Assembly (NCBI GenBank): GCA_018003515.1
Contig: JAGNDO010000012.1
Coordinates: forward strand, 35,075-99,074
Source: Caldilineaceae bacterium
GTDB taxonomy: Bacteria > Chloroflexota > Anaerolineae > Caldilineales > Caldilineaceae
Direction: 5' to 3'
Length of the DNA stretch: 64,000 nt
Within the stretch, counting starts at the first letter, position 1; the number at the start of each line of letters is the position of its first letter. Shown here piece after piece: positions 29,388 to 37,972 of the stretch. Below the pieces are notes generated by a model. The model did no database searches. It worked only from the letters and a program-made list of their open reading frames with translations, and had not been told where the DNA came from. Made by a program: the position numbers and the translations under genes.

Positions 29388-30311
29388 ATGGCAATATCCG
29401 CCACAACTGCTGACCTGACTTCTCAGACTGTGCGCGAGCGCACCATGCGCAGCATCATTTGGAATCAGTTTCGCCGCCACACTATGGCCATGGTGGGGCT
29501 GGTCGTGTTGACTCTCCTGATCTTTGGTTCCCTTTCCATCAGCGCCATCAGCCCCTATAGCCCAGAAAAGAGCAGCATGCGGGAACGCCGCGAAGCCCCC
29601 AGCCTGATCCACCCCATGGGCACGGACACCTTGGGCCGGGACGTGTTGACCCGGATCATGTACGGCGGACGTATCTCCCTGAGTATCGGCCTCATGGCCA
29701 CCGTCTTGGGCGTCACCATCGGCACGGTGATCGGCTCCCTCTCCGGCTATTACGGTGGGGCGGTGGACAACGTACTCATGCGCTTCACGGATCTCTTTAT
29801 TTCCCTGCCCCGCATTTTTATGCTGATCATCATGTCACTACTCTTACGAACTTATGATATTCCCCTCCTCAGTCGCAACGGGGGGATTGGGGGCATTGTG
29901 CTGATCCTGGGGCTGCTCTCGTGGACCGGGGTGGCCCGGCTGGTGCGGGGACAGTTTTTGGGCCTGAAAAACAAGGAATTTGTGGAGGCCGCCCGCACCC
30001 TGGGCATCGGCAACCTGCGCATCGTCTTCCGCCACATCCTGCCCAACACGGCCACCCCCATCATCGTGGCCGCCACCCTGCTGGTGGCCGGCTCCATCAT
30101 CTCCGAATCGGGCCTCAGCTTTTTGGGCTTTGGCGTGCAGCCCCCCACCCCCACCTGGGGCAACATGCTCAACGCCGCCCAGGACGAGATGCGCAAGGGC
30201 AATTGGTGGATGGCCTTTTTCCCCGGTCTGATGATCTTCTTGACCGTGATCGCCATCAACTACATCGGCGATGGTCTGCGGGATGCCCTGGACCCACGCA
30301 AATTGCGCTGA
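29388..30311 (+). CDS. ABC transporter permease, DppC type
   Basis: 307 residues; ATG preceded by GGGAGAA. Cytoplasmic N-terminus with RSIIWNQFRRH, the first TM helix, an extracytoplasmic stretch with the family block HPMGTDTLGRDVLTRIMYGGR, then five helices. The EAA loop reads EAARTLGIGNLRIVFRHIL. It forms the heterodimeric channel with the preceding permease. The next gene is an M20 amidohydrolase rather than the usual DppD/DppF ATPases, so ATP hydrolysis must come from subunits encoded elsewhere. Confidence 0.93.
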   Translation: MAISATTADLTSQTVRERTMRSIIWNQFRRHTMAMVGLVVLTLLIFGSLSISAISPYSPEKSSMRERREAPSLIHPMGTDTLGRDVLTRIMYGGRISLSIGLMATVLGVTIGTVIGSLSGYYGGAVDNVLMRFTDLFISLPRIFMLIIMSLLLRTYDIPLLSRNGGIGGIVLILGLLSWTGVARLVRGQFLGLKNKEFVEAARTLGIGNLRIVFRHILPNTATPIIVAATLLVAGSIISESGLSFLGFGVQPPTPTWGNMLNAAQDEMRKGNWWMAFFPGLMIFLTVIAINYIGDGLRDALDPRKLR

Positions 30312-30385
30312 TCATCATGTTTGGCGAATCTTGCGCCACCTTTTACCGTCATCTTTGACAGGCACAATCGAACCGACCAACACAG

Positions 30386-30419
30386 AACGTGTTGCGTGTT
30401 ACGTAACACGCAACACGTT
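30386..30419. terminator. Perfect 34-bp palindrome after permeases
   Basis: AACGTGTTGCGTGTTAC at 30386-30402 followed directly by its complement at 30403-30419, then TTTCAATTTC. Likely terminator of the importer operon. Confidence 0.8.
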
Positions 30420-30442
30420 TTCAATTTCACATCGTACCTACC

Positions 30443-30590
30443 CACCCCACCCTAGCCCTCCCCAGGTTTCGATACGGCCATTTGGCCTACTCAACCCAAG
30501 GATCGGAGAGGGGACAGATCAGGTTGACCGGACCCACATCTTCGGCGATCTGGCTCCTCCCCCAACCTGGGGGAGGCTGGGAGGGGGTGG
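30443..30590. repeat. Dispersed repeat, family D copy 1
   Basis: About 148 bp with GC-rich terminal inverted segments (CCACCCTAGCCCTCCCCAGG at left, CTGGGAGGGGGTGG at right) and a conserved core with TTTCGATACGGCC. The second copy is at 37973-38120 in the same orientation. Confidence 0.85.
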
Positions 30591-30620
30591 CAGTTACCTC
30601 ACACCAAGGAGATCAACCCC

Positions 30621-31865
30621 ATGCAAACACCCGAATCCACAGCCAGCGAACTCAAGCAGCAGGTCTCAGCCTATATCGACGGCATCGCCGATATGCTGAT
30701 CCAGACCAGCCTCACCCTGCACGCCAACCCGGAGATCGCCTTCGAGGAATACGAGTCTATGGCCCTGTTGGCGGATCTGGCCGAAGAGTATGGCTATGCC
30801 GTGCAGCGGGGGGTGGCGGGATTGGAGACCGCCTTCCTGGCCCAATTGGAAGGCGGGGCCACCGACCCGGACAAGGGCGGCCCCACCATCGCCTTCCTGG
30901 CCGAGTATGACGCTCTGCCCGGTCTGGGCCACGCCTGTGGCCACAACATCATCGGCACCGCGGCCACGGGCGCGGCCTTGGCCATGCAATCCATCCGGGA
31001 TCGCATCCCCGGCACGGTGCAGTTGATCGGCACCCCGGCGGAGGAAAATGGCGGCGGTAAGGCCATCATGGTGGAACGGGGCATCTTTGCGCATGTGGAC
31101 GCCGCCATGATGGTCCATCCTGGCACCAAGGCCATGGTGGCCCGAGGCTCCATCGCCTCCAACACCGTGACCCTGGAATTTTTTGGCAAGTCCGCCCACG
31201 CCGCCGCCGCGCCGGACGCCGGCATCAACGCCCTGGACGCCTGCATCCAGACCTTCAACAGCATCAACGCCCTGCGCCAGCATCTGCCCCAGGATGTGCG
31301 CATCCACGGCATCATCACCCACGGCGGCACCGCGGTCAACGTGGTGCCCGAATATGCCGCGGCCCGCTTCAGCGTGCGGGCCACAGAGTCGGATTTCTCC
31401 TTCCAGGTGGTGGACAAGGTGGTGGCCTGCGCCGAAGCCTCCGCCGCGGCCATGGGAGCCACGGTCAAGGTCAGCCACGAACGCCACTATGCCAACCGCA
31501 TCCCCAACCTGGTCATGGCCCGCCTCTTCGCCGAGAATATCGGCTCCCTGGGCGAAAATGTACAGACCCCCGACGCCAACGAGCGCCGGGGGTCCAGCGA
31601 CATGGGCAACGTCAGCCAGATCCTGCCCGCCATCCACCCCTACGTCACCATCGCCCCGCCAGGGATCGGCGGCCACACGCCCGAATTTGCCGCCGCCGCC
31701 GCCAGCCCCTGGGGACACCAGGCCCTGATCCGCAGCGCCAAAGCCCTGGCCATGACCGCCGTGGATCTCTTCATCCAGCCCGAACTTCTGGCCGAAGCCA
31801 AGAGCGAATTCGCCCGCACGGTCAACCCAGACCCATCCTGGCGCAAGAAGAAATTCTTCGCATAG
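30621..31865 (+). CDS. M20-family metal amidohydrolase
   Basis: 414 residues; ATG preceded by AAGGAGAT. Peptidase M20D-type / AbgB-like amidohydrolase. Metal-binding motifs: GLGHACGHN (Cys and His ligands) and the Glu pair in TPAEENGGG; further His in MMVHPG. The dimerisation (lid) domain is inserted at about 180-300. Expected to hydrolyse N-acyl or aminobenzoyl-glutamate-like or peptide amides in the cytoplasm. It directly follows the peptide-type importer genes on the same strand, so it may act on the imported substrate, although a terminator and a family D repeat separate them. Confidence 0.88.
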   Translation: MQTPESTASELKQQVSAYIDGIADMLIQTSLTLHANPEIAFEEYESMALLADLAEEYGYAVQRGVAGLETAFLAQLEGGATDPDKGGPTIAFLAEYDALPGLGHACGHNIIGTAATGAALAMQSIRDRIPGTVQLIGTPAEENGGGKAIMVERGIFAHVDAAMMVHPGTKAMVARGSIASNTVTLEFFGKSAHAAAAPDAGINALDACIQTFNSINALRQHLPQDVRIHGIITHGGTAVNVVPEYAAARFSVRATESDFSFQVVDKVVACAEASAAAMGATVKVSHERHYANRIPNLVMARLFAENIGSLGENVQTPDANERRGSSDMGNVSQILPAIHPYVTIAPPGIGGHTPEFAAAAASPWGHQALIRSAKALAMTAVDLFIQPELLAEAKSEFARTVNPDPSWRKKKFFA

Positions 31866-31878
31866 ATAAAACAAATGA

Positions 31879-31971
31879 AACGCGGATGACGCTGATTTGA
31901 CGGATTATCACGGATTTTTCTTTTTTAGAAAAAGATCCGTTTTTATCCGTCAAATCAGCGTCATCCGCGTT
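31879..31971. repeat. Dispersed inverted repeat, family C copy 1
   Basis: AACGCGGATGACGCTGATTT at the left and its complement at the right, with ACGGAT/ATCCGT words inside. Six copies of this family lie in the window (31879, 32761, 33591, 41544, 48995, 49621). This one lies at the 3' ends of two convergent genes. Confidence 0.92.
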
Positions 31972-31994
31972 CTATTCAGCCAAATGGCTTGACT

Positions 31995-32666
31995 TCAGAA
32001 TGCCTTGGGCACGAATCCAGGGGAATTCAGCACATCCATCACATCCTCGCCAAAGCCCAGCACGATCAACCCCTGCTTTTCGGCATGGCGGCGCAGACTG
32101 TCATCCACATAAAGGGAGGCGATGGCCCCAATGATCTGGCGGTCGGCATATTCGGGGAAATAGTCCCGCACCGTGGGCAGCAGGGTCACGAATGTCTTGA
32201 TGTGACCAACGTTGAGGTTGCTCTTGGTCTCGTTGACCAGCAGATAGGGACCGCAGGCGGCGACCACATCGAACTCTTGGCGGCGGCTGGCGTCGGTCTG
32301 CGCACGGCGGCGCACGCGCACGGCGATGCTGTCGATCTGCTCGTCCGCGCAACCCAACACCGTGCGCGCAATGCGGGGAATGCTGGGGGCGACCAAATCC
32401 TCGGCCAGGGTGCCCATCTTATTGGCCAATTCGCCCCAGCGCCGATTCATTTCTCGGCTCTCCTGGCGCATTTCTTCTTTGAATGTGCGCATCTCGTCTT
32501 TGAAGTCTCGCATTTCATCTTTGAATGTGCGCATCTCATCTTTGAATAACCGCATTTCAAAGGATGTCTGATCAACCTGGCGTTGGGTTTGCGTTTGGGC
32601 GCGCAACAACTGGGCCATGAGATCTTCTAGACGGTCTACCCGGTGGACCAGCAATGCTTCAACCAT
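31995..32666 (-). CDS. Coiled-coil PD-(D/E)XK-like protein, copy 1
   Basis: 223 residues from ATG 32666 (GAGGTG upstream). N-terminal coiled coil (about 5-85) made of near-identical FKDEMRT heptad-like units, then a C-terminal domain with EFDVVAACGPYLLVNETKS, which fits the D...E-x-K core of the PD-(D/E)XK nuclease fold seen in DUF3782-type proteins. It may be a nuclease-like or TA-like accessory protein; function unknown. It is almost identical to the gene at 32867-33496, with an extra 14 residues (two 7-residue units) in the coiled coil. The copies sit head-to-tail with family C repeats between them. Confidence 0.75.
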   Translation of the reverse strand: MVEALLVHRVDRLEDLMAQLLRAQTQTQRQVDQTSFEMRLFKDEMRTFKDEMRDFKDEMRTFKEEMRQESREMNRRWGELANKMGTLAEDLVAPSIPRIARTVLGCADEQIDSIAVRVRRRAQTDASRRQEFDVVAACGPYLLVNETKSNLNVGHIKTFVTLLPTVRDYFPEYADRQIIGAIASLYVDDSLRRHAEKQGLIVLGFGEDVMDVLNSPGFVPKAF

Positions 32667-32760
32667 AAACAATCACCTCTTGTGAAAGTCTTGACTTTTG
32701 TCATTGTACCATCTTCCCGGTCCCAGATCAATCGGCATCCTCGCGTACCAGCAGTTCTAA

Positions 32761-32846
32761 AAATAGGACGCGGATCGGACGGATCAACGCCCAAAAACGA
32801 AAAAAGATCCGTTTTTATCCGTCAAATCAGCGTCATCCGCGTTCTA
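32761..32846. repeat. Dispersed inverted repeat, family C copy 2
   Basis: Left arm AATAGGACGCGGATCGGACG, right arm identical over ~60 bp to the right half of copy 1, because the duplication that produced the two coiled-coil genes carried it along. Confidence 0.88.
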
Positions 32847-32866
32847 TTCAGCCAAATGGCTTGACT

Positions 32867-33496
32867 TCAGAATGCCTTGGGCACGAATCCAGGGGAATTC
32901 AGCACATCCATCACATCCTCGCCAAAGCCCAGCACGATCAACCCCTGCTTTTCGGCATGGCGGCGCAGACTGTCATCCACATAAAGGGAGGCGATGGCCC
33001 CAATGATCTGGCGGTCGGCATATTCGGGGAAATAGTCCCGCACCGTGGGCAGCAGGGTCACGAATGTCTTGATGTGACCAACGTTGAGGTTGCTCTTGGT
33101 CTCGTTGACCAGCAGATAGGGACCGCAGGCGGCGACCACATCGAACTCTTGGCGACGGCTGGCGTCGGTCTGCGCACGGCGGCGCACGCGCACGGCGATG
33201 CTGTCGATCTGTTCGTCCGCGCAGCCCAACACCGAGCGCGCGATGCGGGGAATGTTGGGGGCGACCAAATCCTCGGCCAGGGTGCCCATCTTATTGGCCA
33301 ATTCGCCCCAGCGCCGATTCATTTCTCGGCTCTCCTGGCGCATTTCTTCTTTGAATGTGCGCATCTCATCTTTGAATAACCGCATTTCAAAGGATGTCTG
33401 ATCAACCTGGCGTTGGGTTTGCGTTTGGGCGCGCAACAACTGGGCCATGAGATCTTCTAGACGGTCTACCCGGTGGACCAGCAATGCTTCAACCAT
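32867..33496 (-). CDS. Coiled-coil PD-(D/E)XK-like protein, copy 2
   Basis: 209 residues from ATG 33496. Differs from the neighbouring copy by a 42-bp (14-residue) deletion in the FKDEM coiled-coil units and by a few substitutions (e.g. APNIPRIARSV against APSIPRIARTV). The C-terminal D...NETK core is intact. Both copies have the same ribosome-site region and the same 3' flank, so this is a recent segmental duplication of about 0.75-0.8 kb. The same functional caveats apply as for copy 1. Confidence 0.75.
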   Translation of the reverse strand: MVEALLVHRVDRLEDLMAQLLRAQTQTQRQVDQTSFEMRLFKDEMRTFKEEMRQESREMNRRWGELANKMGTLAEDLVAPNIPRIARSVLGCADEQIDSIAVRVRRRAQTDASRRQEFDVVAACGPYLLVNETKSNLNVGHIKTFVTLLPTVRDYFPEYADRQIIGAIASLYVDDSLRRHAEKQGLIVLGFGEDVMDVLNSPGFVPKAF

Positions 33497-33590
33497 AAAC
33501 AATCACCTCCTGTGAAAGTTTTGACTTTTGTCATTGTACCATCTTCCCAGTCCCAGATCAATCGTCATTCCAGCGCCCCAGAAATTTTCA

Positions 33591-33687
33591 AAATAGAACA
33601 CGGATTAGACGGATCAAAACGGATCAACCAAAAAACGAAAAAAAATCCGTGAAAATCCGCCAAATCCGCATCATCCGCGTTCTATTT
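33591..33687. repeat. Dispersed inverted repeat, family C copy 3
   Basis: AAAATAGAACACGGATTAGA at left; CATCCGCGTTCTATTT at right, with internal CGGATCAAAACGGATC. Between copy 2 of the coiled-coil gene and the next - strand gene. Confidence 0.88.
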
Positions 33688-33697
33688 CCCTCTGTAT

Positions 33698-34543
33698 TTA
33701 CGGGATCTGATACACCGCCACCCAGTCGAAATCCGCTTCGCTGCCCGGCTCTTCTTTGGAGCCGCCGACCAAGGCCAGATCCCCGGCGGGCAGGGCGATG
33801 TCGGTGAGATGGGCCACGGTGACGCCGTTGACGGTGAAGGTGAGGCTCTCTCCGTCATCGATGACCCCCAACTGATTGGGCAGACCGGCCGCCTGCACCG
33901 GGGAGGGGGCCAGCTCACCGGATAACGTCTTCTGTATGCCATTCAGGACGAATACGGCTTTGAATTGACCCGTTCCGTCAATCTGAAACAGATAAAAACT
34001 CTCCCCGTCTTGCACCCGCGCCATGATGCCCGCAAAGCCCCACGGCGTCTCCGCGGAGATGGTGACTTCAGTTTCCAGCCGATGGGGATCCGGGGTGTAT
34101 AGCCCCAAAGTAGTGTAGACCAGGGCGTTGCTGGTCACAGAGCGGATGCGATAATGGCCTTCCACAAAGCCCATCGCCCAGGCCCCCGGCTCGTTGTGCT
34201 GGGCCATTGTGGGGACCGGTTGGTCAAAGTCATAGCGCAAAAGCTGGGCTTCACCGGGCACGCCCCCCCCCAGGGCCGGGGCGGGATCGCTGCTTTGGAC
34301 CAAACCGGCCCGCCAAGGTTGGGTGTACAGAACAAACCAGCCCGCGGTCACCAACAACAGGGCGGCCAAGATCACCGCCGCCCAGCGCAACAGGGGCGGT
34401 GGCGCGCTTTGAGCGGGGCGGGAGGTCACCCGCCCCGCCGTGGCCCGCTCCGGCTCCAGCCCCAAGGCCGCCCGCTTTTGGGCCTTGATGCGCTGGGCCA
34501 CAATCTCCTCGCCTCGATTCGATCCCTTACCACTCACTGTCAT
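33698..34543 (-). CDS. Membrane-anchored lectin-like domain protein
   Basis: 281 residues from ATG 34543 (GGTGG upstream; alternative starts up to 42 bases earlier). A basic cytoplasmic tail (~60 residues) is followed by one transmembrane helix (LLRWAAVILAALLLVTAGWFVL) and an extracellular beta-rich domain. The pattern GFAGIMARVQDGESFYLFQI...LTFTVNGVTVA...VGG is that of laminin-G/concanavalin-like jelly rolls, as in DUF1080-type or LamG domains. A carbohydrate- or protein-binding surface protein is a reasonable inference. It lies downstream of the subtilisin gene on the same strand, separated by a strong hairpin. Confidence 0.62.
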   Translation of the reverse strand: MTVSGKGSNRGEEIVAQRIKAQKRAALGLEPERATAGRVTSRPAQSAPPPLLRWAAVILAALLLVTAGWFVLYTQPWRAGLVQSSDPAPALGGGVPGEAQLLRYDFDQPVPTMAQHNEPGAWAMGFVEGHYRIRSVTSNALVYTTLGLYTPDPHRLETEVTISAETPWGFAGIMARVQDGESFYLFQIDGTGQFKAVFVLNGIQKTLSGELAPSPVQAAGLPNQLGVIDDGESLTFTVNGVTVAHLTDIALPAGDLALVGGSKEEPGSEADFDWVAVYQIP

Positions 34544-34568
34544 CGTTCCACCCATCAGCAATGAAGAT

Positions 34569-34642
34569 GATCCACGAATCTGCACAAATCTACACGAATC
34601 CTTTTCTTATAATTCGTGTAGATTTGTGCAGATTCGTGGATC
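34569..34642. terminator. 31-bp perfect inverted repeat after subtilisin gene
   Basis: Arms 34569-34599 and 34612-34642, beginning GATCCACGAATCTGCACAAA, around a 12-nt loop rich in T. It ends 11 nt before the subtilisin stop codon region (- strand) and probably terminates that transcript. Confidence 0.85.
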
Positions 34643-34653
34643 AAGAAAGTAAC

Positions 34654-35967
34654 TTATCGAAGCAACCCAAACAACTGCAACACCGCGCCCAAGCAGCCAA
34701 CTGGGGCTGGGGGAGGAGTAGGAACTGGTGTGGGATCGGGCACGGGATCCGGCACAGGATCAGGTGTGGGATCGGGGGCTGGCGGCGGTGGGGGAGGGGT
34801 TGGGTTGCCGGCGGCCACGGCGGCCAGGGCATCCACGCGCCCACTGCCCTGATCGTTGGCCCCCACCCCCAAATTCTTGGCCGTAGACTTGAGACGATTC
34901 TTGACATCCGCCGGCAACAGCCCCGGCTCTTGGTGCAGCAAAAGGGCACACAAACCGGCCACATGGGGCGTGGCCATGCTGGTCCCTTGGGCCGTGGTGT
35001 AATGCTCGTCAACGGCCTGACCCATGCTGGTGCCCGTGGCCCGGGCCGCCGAAATCTTCACCCCCGGCGCGGTGATGTCGGGCTTCACCCGACCATCCGC
35101 CGTGGGCCCCCGACTGCTGAAAGAAGCCATGCGGTCGCCATCGTCCGACGCGCCCACGGTGATCACTTTGGTGGCCGCGCCAGGGGCCCCCACGCTTCCC
35201 GCCCCAGGCCCGGCATTGCCCGCCGCCACCACCACGACTTTGCCCAAGTCCACGACTGCGTTGCAGAGGGTACTGAGGGCATCCTTGCCGTCGCTGTTGC
35301 CATCGGACCCCAGGGAGAGGTTGATCACGTCCGCACCATTTTGGGCCGCCCACTCCACCCCAGCCATGACGCCGCTGGTACTGCCGCTGCCATCGCTGCC
35401 CAACACCCGGGCCGCCATGATGCTGGCCCTCGGGGCCACCCCCACATATTTGCCCCCGCTGGCCGCCCCGGACCCGGCCACCGTGGAGGCCACATGGGTG
35501 CCGTGGCCATTGCCATCCTCTGCCGAGCCGGAGCCGGTGAAATCCTGGGTGAAGGTGATGCGTCCGGCAAAGTCCGGGTGATCGCTGTCGATCCCCGTGT
35601 CCACAATGGCCACCGTGACCCCTTCGCCCCGATTGCCAAACTGCGCCCACACCTTGGGCGCATTGATGACCGGCACGGAGCTGTCCAACATGGTATGCAC
35701 CGGCTCGTCATACCAGATTTCGGCCACATCTTCCCTGGCCAAGAGAGCGTCAATGCCCTTGGCGTCCGCAGAGAGGGCGACGGCGGGCACGGTGACATAG
35801 GTCCAATTGACGCTGTGGCTGCCGATGGACTCGGCCTGCCGGGAAAAATTGGCCGCCGAGCGGGCCTCTGTGAAGCGCACGATCACCGGCACACTGTCAC
35901 CGCCAACCCGGGCGGATTCGATCACGGTTTGGGCACGGCTGTTCAACTTGTCTGGAAAATCGGGCAT
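34654..35967 (-). CDS. Subtilisin-like serine peptidase (S8)
   Basis: 437 residues; ATG follows AGGAGG. An I9-like prodomain (about 25-95) precedes the catalytic domain with the full triad: Asp123 (VAIVDTGID), His155 (GHGTHVA), Ser330 (GTSMATPH), and oxyanion Asn251 (AAGNAG). The tail is a Pro/Asp-rich linker with repeated PDPVPDP, ending in a short hydrophobic GCLGAVLQLFGLLR. No N-terminal signal peptide is visible, so it is intracellular or exported by an unusual route; the hydrophobic tail may anchor it. A small gene immediately upstream encodes a protein resembling the prodomain alone. Confidence 0.93.
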   Translation of the reverse strand: MPDFPDKLNSRAQTVIESARVGGDSVPVIVRFTEARSAANFSRQAESIGSHSVNWTYVTVPAVALSADAKGIDALLAREDVAEIWYDEPVHTMLDSSVPVINAPKVWAQFGNRGEGVTVAIVDTGIDSDHPDFAGRITFTQDFTGSGSAEDGNGHGTHVASTVAGSGAASGGKYVGVAPRASIMAARVLGSDGSGSTSGVMAGVEWAAQNGADVINLSLGSDGNSDGKDALSTLCNAVVDLGKVVVVAAGNAGPGAGSVGAPGAATKVITVGASDDGDRMASFSSRGPTADGRVKPDITAPGVKISAARATGTSMGQAVDEHYTTAQGTSMATPHVAGLCALLLHQEPGLLPADVKNRLKSTAKNLGVGANDQGSGRVDALAAVAAGNPTPPPPPPAPDPTPDPVPDPVPDPTPVPTPPPAPVGCLGAVLQLFGLLR

Positions 35968-36033
35968 GGCTGCCTCCTGTGGATAGGAATGGGTTCTGCC
36001 TGGGTGCGAAAAGAAGCTCTGCGATGAAGTGGG

Positions 36034-36312
36034 TCAGTGTGTATGAACCGGACGATCCAGGTCGGCGTTGATGAGCCACGGCAGATCCAGCAGATCCAGC
36101 ACCCCGGCCACTGGCCCTGTGACCGCGAAGACAGGCACCAGGGTCAGCTTGCGCTGGATCTGGAAACCGGCGGCCTCAATGGCCGCTTCGGCCTGATCCG
36201 AAATAGCCGTCACCCGCAGAAGTAGATGAACCGGTGTTGCGCCAGCGGTCCATAAAAGGTGTTGTAGATCTGTGGAAAGTTTTGGATCGTCCATGCTTGC
36301 CATAAATGCCAT
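36034..36312 (-). CDS. Stand-alone I9-like prodomain/inhibitor protein
   Basis: About 92 residues (start uncertain: ATG 36312, 36303 or 36294; no clear ribosome site). The region TPVHLLLRVTAISDQAEAA...LTLVPVFAVTGPVAGVLDLL...RPVHTH can be aligned with the prodomain of the adjacent subtilisin (VPVIVRFTEA...VTVPAVALSADAKGIDALL...EPVHTM), including the closing PVHT. It ends 66 nt upstream of the subtilisin start on the same strand. Prodomain-like proteins of the I9 family act as inhibitors and folding chaperones of subtilisins; I infer such a role here. The similarity was judged by eye and is moderate. Confidence 0.55.
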   Translation of the reverse strand: MAFMASMDDPKLSTDLQHLLWTAGATPVHLLLRVTAISDQAEAAIEAAGFQIQRKLTLVPVFAVTGPVAGVLDLLDLPWLINADLDRPVHTH

Positions 36313-36404
36313 TCTAGCACCGGAGGGGATCGGGTGCAAGGTGGAAGAATCCCGCCCCGCCCCGGTTGCATGGAAAGCAATGAGAATGATACACTGACCG
36401 GAAA

Positions 36405-36548
36405 GGGGCGAATGGCGAATGGCAAGGGGATTCTTCCCCACCCCTTCTCTTCATATCCCCTGCCATTCATATCTCGCCATTCGCCATTCGCCATTCACCA
36501 TTCGCCATTCACCATTCGCCATTCGTATCTCGCCATTCGCCATTCCCA
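36405..36548. repeat. Family G repeat: GCGAATGGC / GCCATTCGC words
   Basis: GGGCGAATGGCGAATGGC at the left followed by many direct copies of CGCCATTCAC/CGCCATTCG (about nine) on the right, so the region is both tandem and inverted. Related words occur inside the hydantoinase B gene at 44209-44305. Confidence 0.85.
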
Positions 36549-36560
36549 AGGAGACCCTCC

Positions 36561-37136
36561 ATGCAACAAAAAGAAATCCGCAGCGCTGTAACGGCTCAAT
36601 TCTACCAGTCTTTGGCCGAAAGTGGGGTCGAGATCACCGCCATCCCCCAGGCCCAATTGCAGGCTATGGTCAACGCCCTGGCCGACGGATTGATCGCCGG
36701 GTTGGCCGCGTTGGACGATGATGACGCTGCCCGCAGTCGAGCCGTGGTCGCCGGGGGACCGGCTGGCATGGCGGTCGCCGCCGCCCTGTCCGCGGACGAT
36801 GATGACGAGGAGGCCCTTTTGTGGTCGGGCCGACCCTATATCTCCATCGGCACCCGCTATGAATTGACCAGCCAGCGGCTGCGCATCATCCGGGGCATCT
36901 TTGGCCGAGATTTTGAAGAAGTCGAGCTGGTGCGGGTGCGGGACACCTCGGTCAGCCAGCATCTGGGCGAGCGGGCCTTGGACATTGGGGACGTGACCAT
37001 TGTCTCCAATGATCCCCAGCAGCCTGAGATCGTGCTGCGCAACATCAAAGACCCGGTAGAAGTGCGGGAGATCATCCGCAAGGCCACCCTGACCGAAAAA
37101 CAACGGCGCAACCTGGCCTATCGGGAAGAGATGTAA
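36561..37136 (+). CDS. Bacterial PH-domain protein
   Basis: 191 residues; ATG follows AAGGAGA. The N-terminal helical part (1-75) contains an acidic run (LDDDDAARSR, SADDDDEEA). The C-terminal part (about 85-175) matches the bacterial PH fold (bPH_2 type): LLWSGRPYISIGTRYELTSQ, RLRIIRGIFGRDFEEVEL, then NPQQPEIVLRNIKDP-like strands. No membrane segment. Its stop codon lies 2 nt before the start of the next gene, so the two are co-translated. Function unknown; the fold suggests membrane or protein binding. Confidence 0.75.
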   Translation: MQQKEIRSAVTAQFYQSLAESGVEITAIPQAQLQAMVNALADGLIAGLAALDDDDAARSRAVVAGGPAGMAVAAALSADDDDEEALLWSGRPYISIGTRYELTSQRLRIIRGIFGRDFEEVELVRVRDTSVSQHLGERALDIGDVTIVSNDPQQPEIVLRNIKDPVEVREIIRKATLTEKQRRNLAYREEM

Positions 37137-37138
37137 TC

Positions 37139-37960
37139 ATGAGCGCACACAATCTTGCGGCCATCATCGCCTTTGCCCAAGAGGGCGGACGGCTGGTGAC
37201 GGAGATGCGCCGGGGCCAGGTCGCCATTCGCAGCAAATCCTCGGCCATCGATCTGGTCACCGAGGCGGATGTGGCTTGCCAGGCCCTGCTCTACGAGCGA
37301 CTGCACACCCTGGCCCCGGAAGTAGGCTTTTGGGGCGAAGAAAGCGACCACGGGCGACCCGACACGGACTATTTCTGGCTGGTTGATCCTATCGACGGCA
37401 CGGTCAACTATGCCCACAACGTGCCTTGGTATGGGGTCAACATCGCCCTCAACCGGGGCGACGAGACCCTTTTGGGCGTGACCTTGGCCCTGCCCAGCGG
37501 CACGCTCTATTGGGCAGAGAAGGGCAAAGGCTCGTTCAGCCAAGAGGTGGGGGAGGTGGCCCAACGCATGCAGGTCAGCACGGCCCAAACCGTGGGCAAT
37601 AGCCTCCTTAGCACCGGCTTTCCCTATCACCGGGGCAAGCACCCAGACAACAATGGGGTCGAATTTGCCCGTATCATGCCCAAATGCCAGGGCGTGCGGC
37701 GCATGGGTTCCTTTGTGCTGGACATGGCCCACGTGGCCGCCGGGCACCTGGAAGCCCACTGGGAGGCAGGCGGCCACGCCTGGGACGCCGCCCCCGGCTT
37801 GTTGATGATTCAAGAGGCAGGCGGCACGGTCACCAACTATGTTGGAGACCCCTGGCACCTGGAGGATCGCACAATCCTGGCCAGCAACGGGCTGATCCAC
37901 GAGGAACTCCTGGGCGAAATCCAGACCGCCCGGTCCGCGTTGACCGCAACCATATATTAG
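37139..37960 (+). CDS. Inositol monophosphatase family protein
   Basis: 273 residues. Mg-dependent phosphatase of the IMPase/SuhB family: GEES (66-69), the signature WLVDPIDGTVNY (80-91) with metal ligands Asp83 and Asp86, and the C-terminal block GGHAWDAAPGLLMIQEAGG. Substrate could be inositol phosphate, histidinol phosphate or a related sugar phosphate; family membership does not decide. Translationally coupled to the upstream PH-domain gene. Confidence 0.92.
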   Translation: MSAHNLAAIIAFAQEGGRLVTEMRRGQVAIRSKSSAIDLVTEADVACQALLYERLHTLAPEVGFWGEESDHGRPDTDYFWLVDPIDGTVNYAHNVPWYGVNIALNRGDETLLGVTLALPSGTLYWAEKGKGSFSQEVGEVAQRMQVSTAQTVGNSLLSTGFPYHRGKHPDNNGVEFARIMPKCQGVRRMGSFVLDMAHVAAGHLEAHWEAGGHAWDAAPGLLMIQEAGGTVTNYVGDPWHLEDRTILASNGLIHEELLGEIQTARSALTATIY

Positions 37961-37972
37961 ACGAAACAACAA

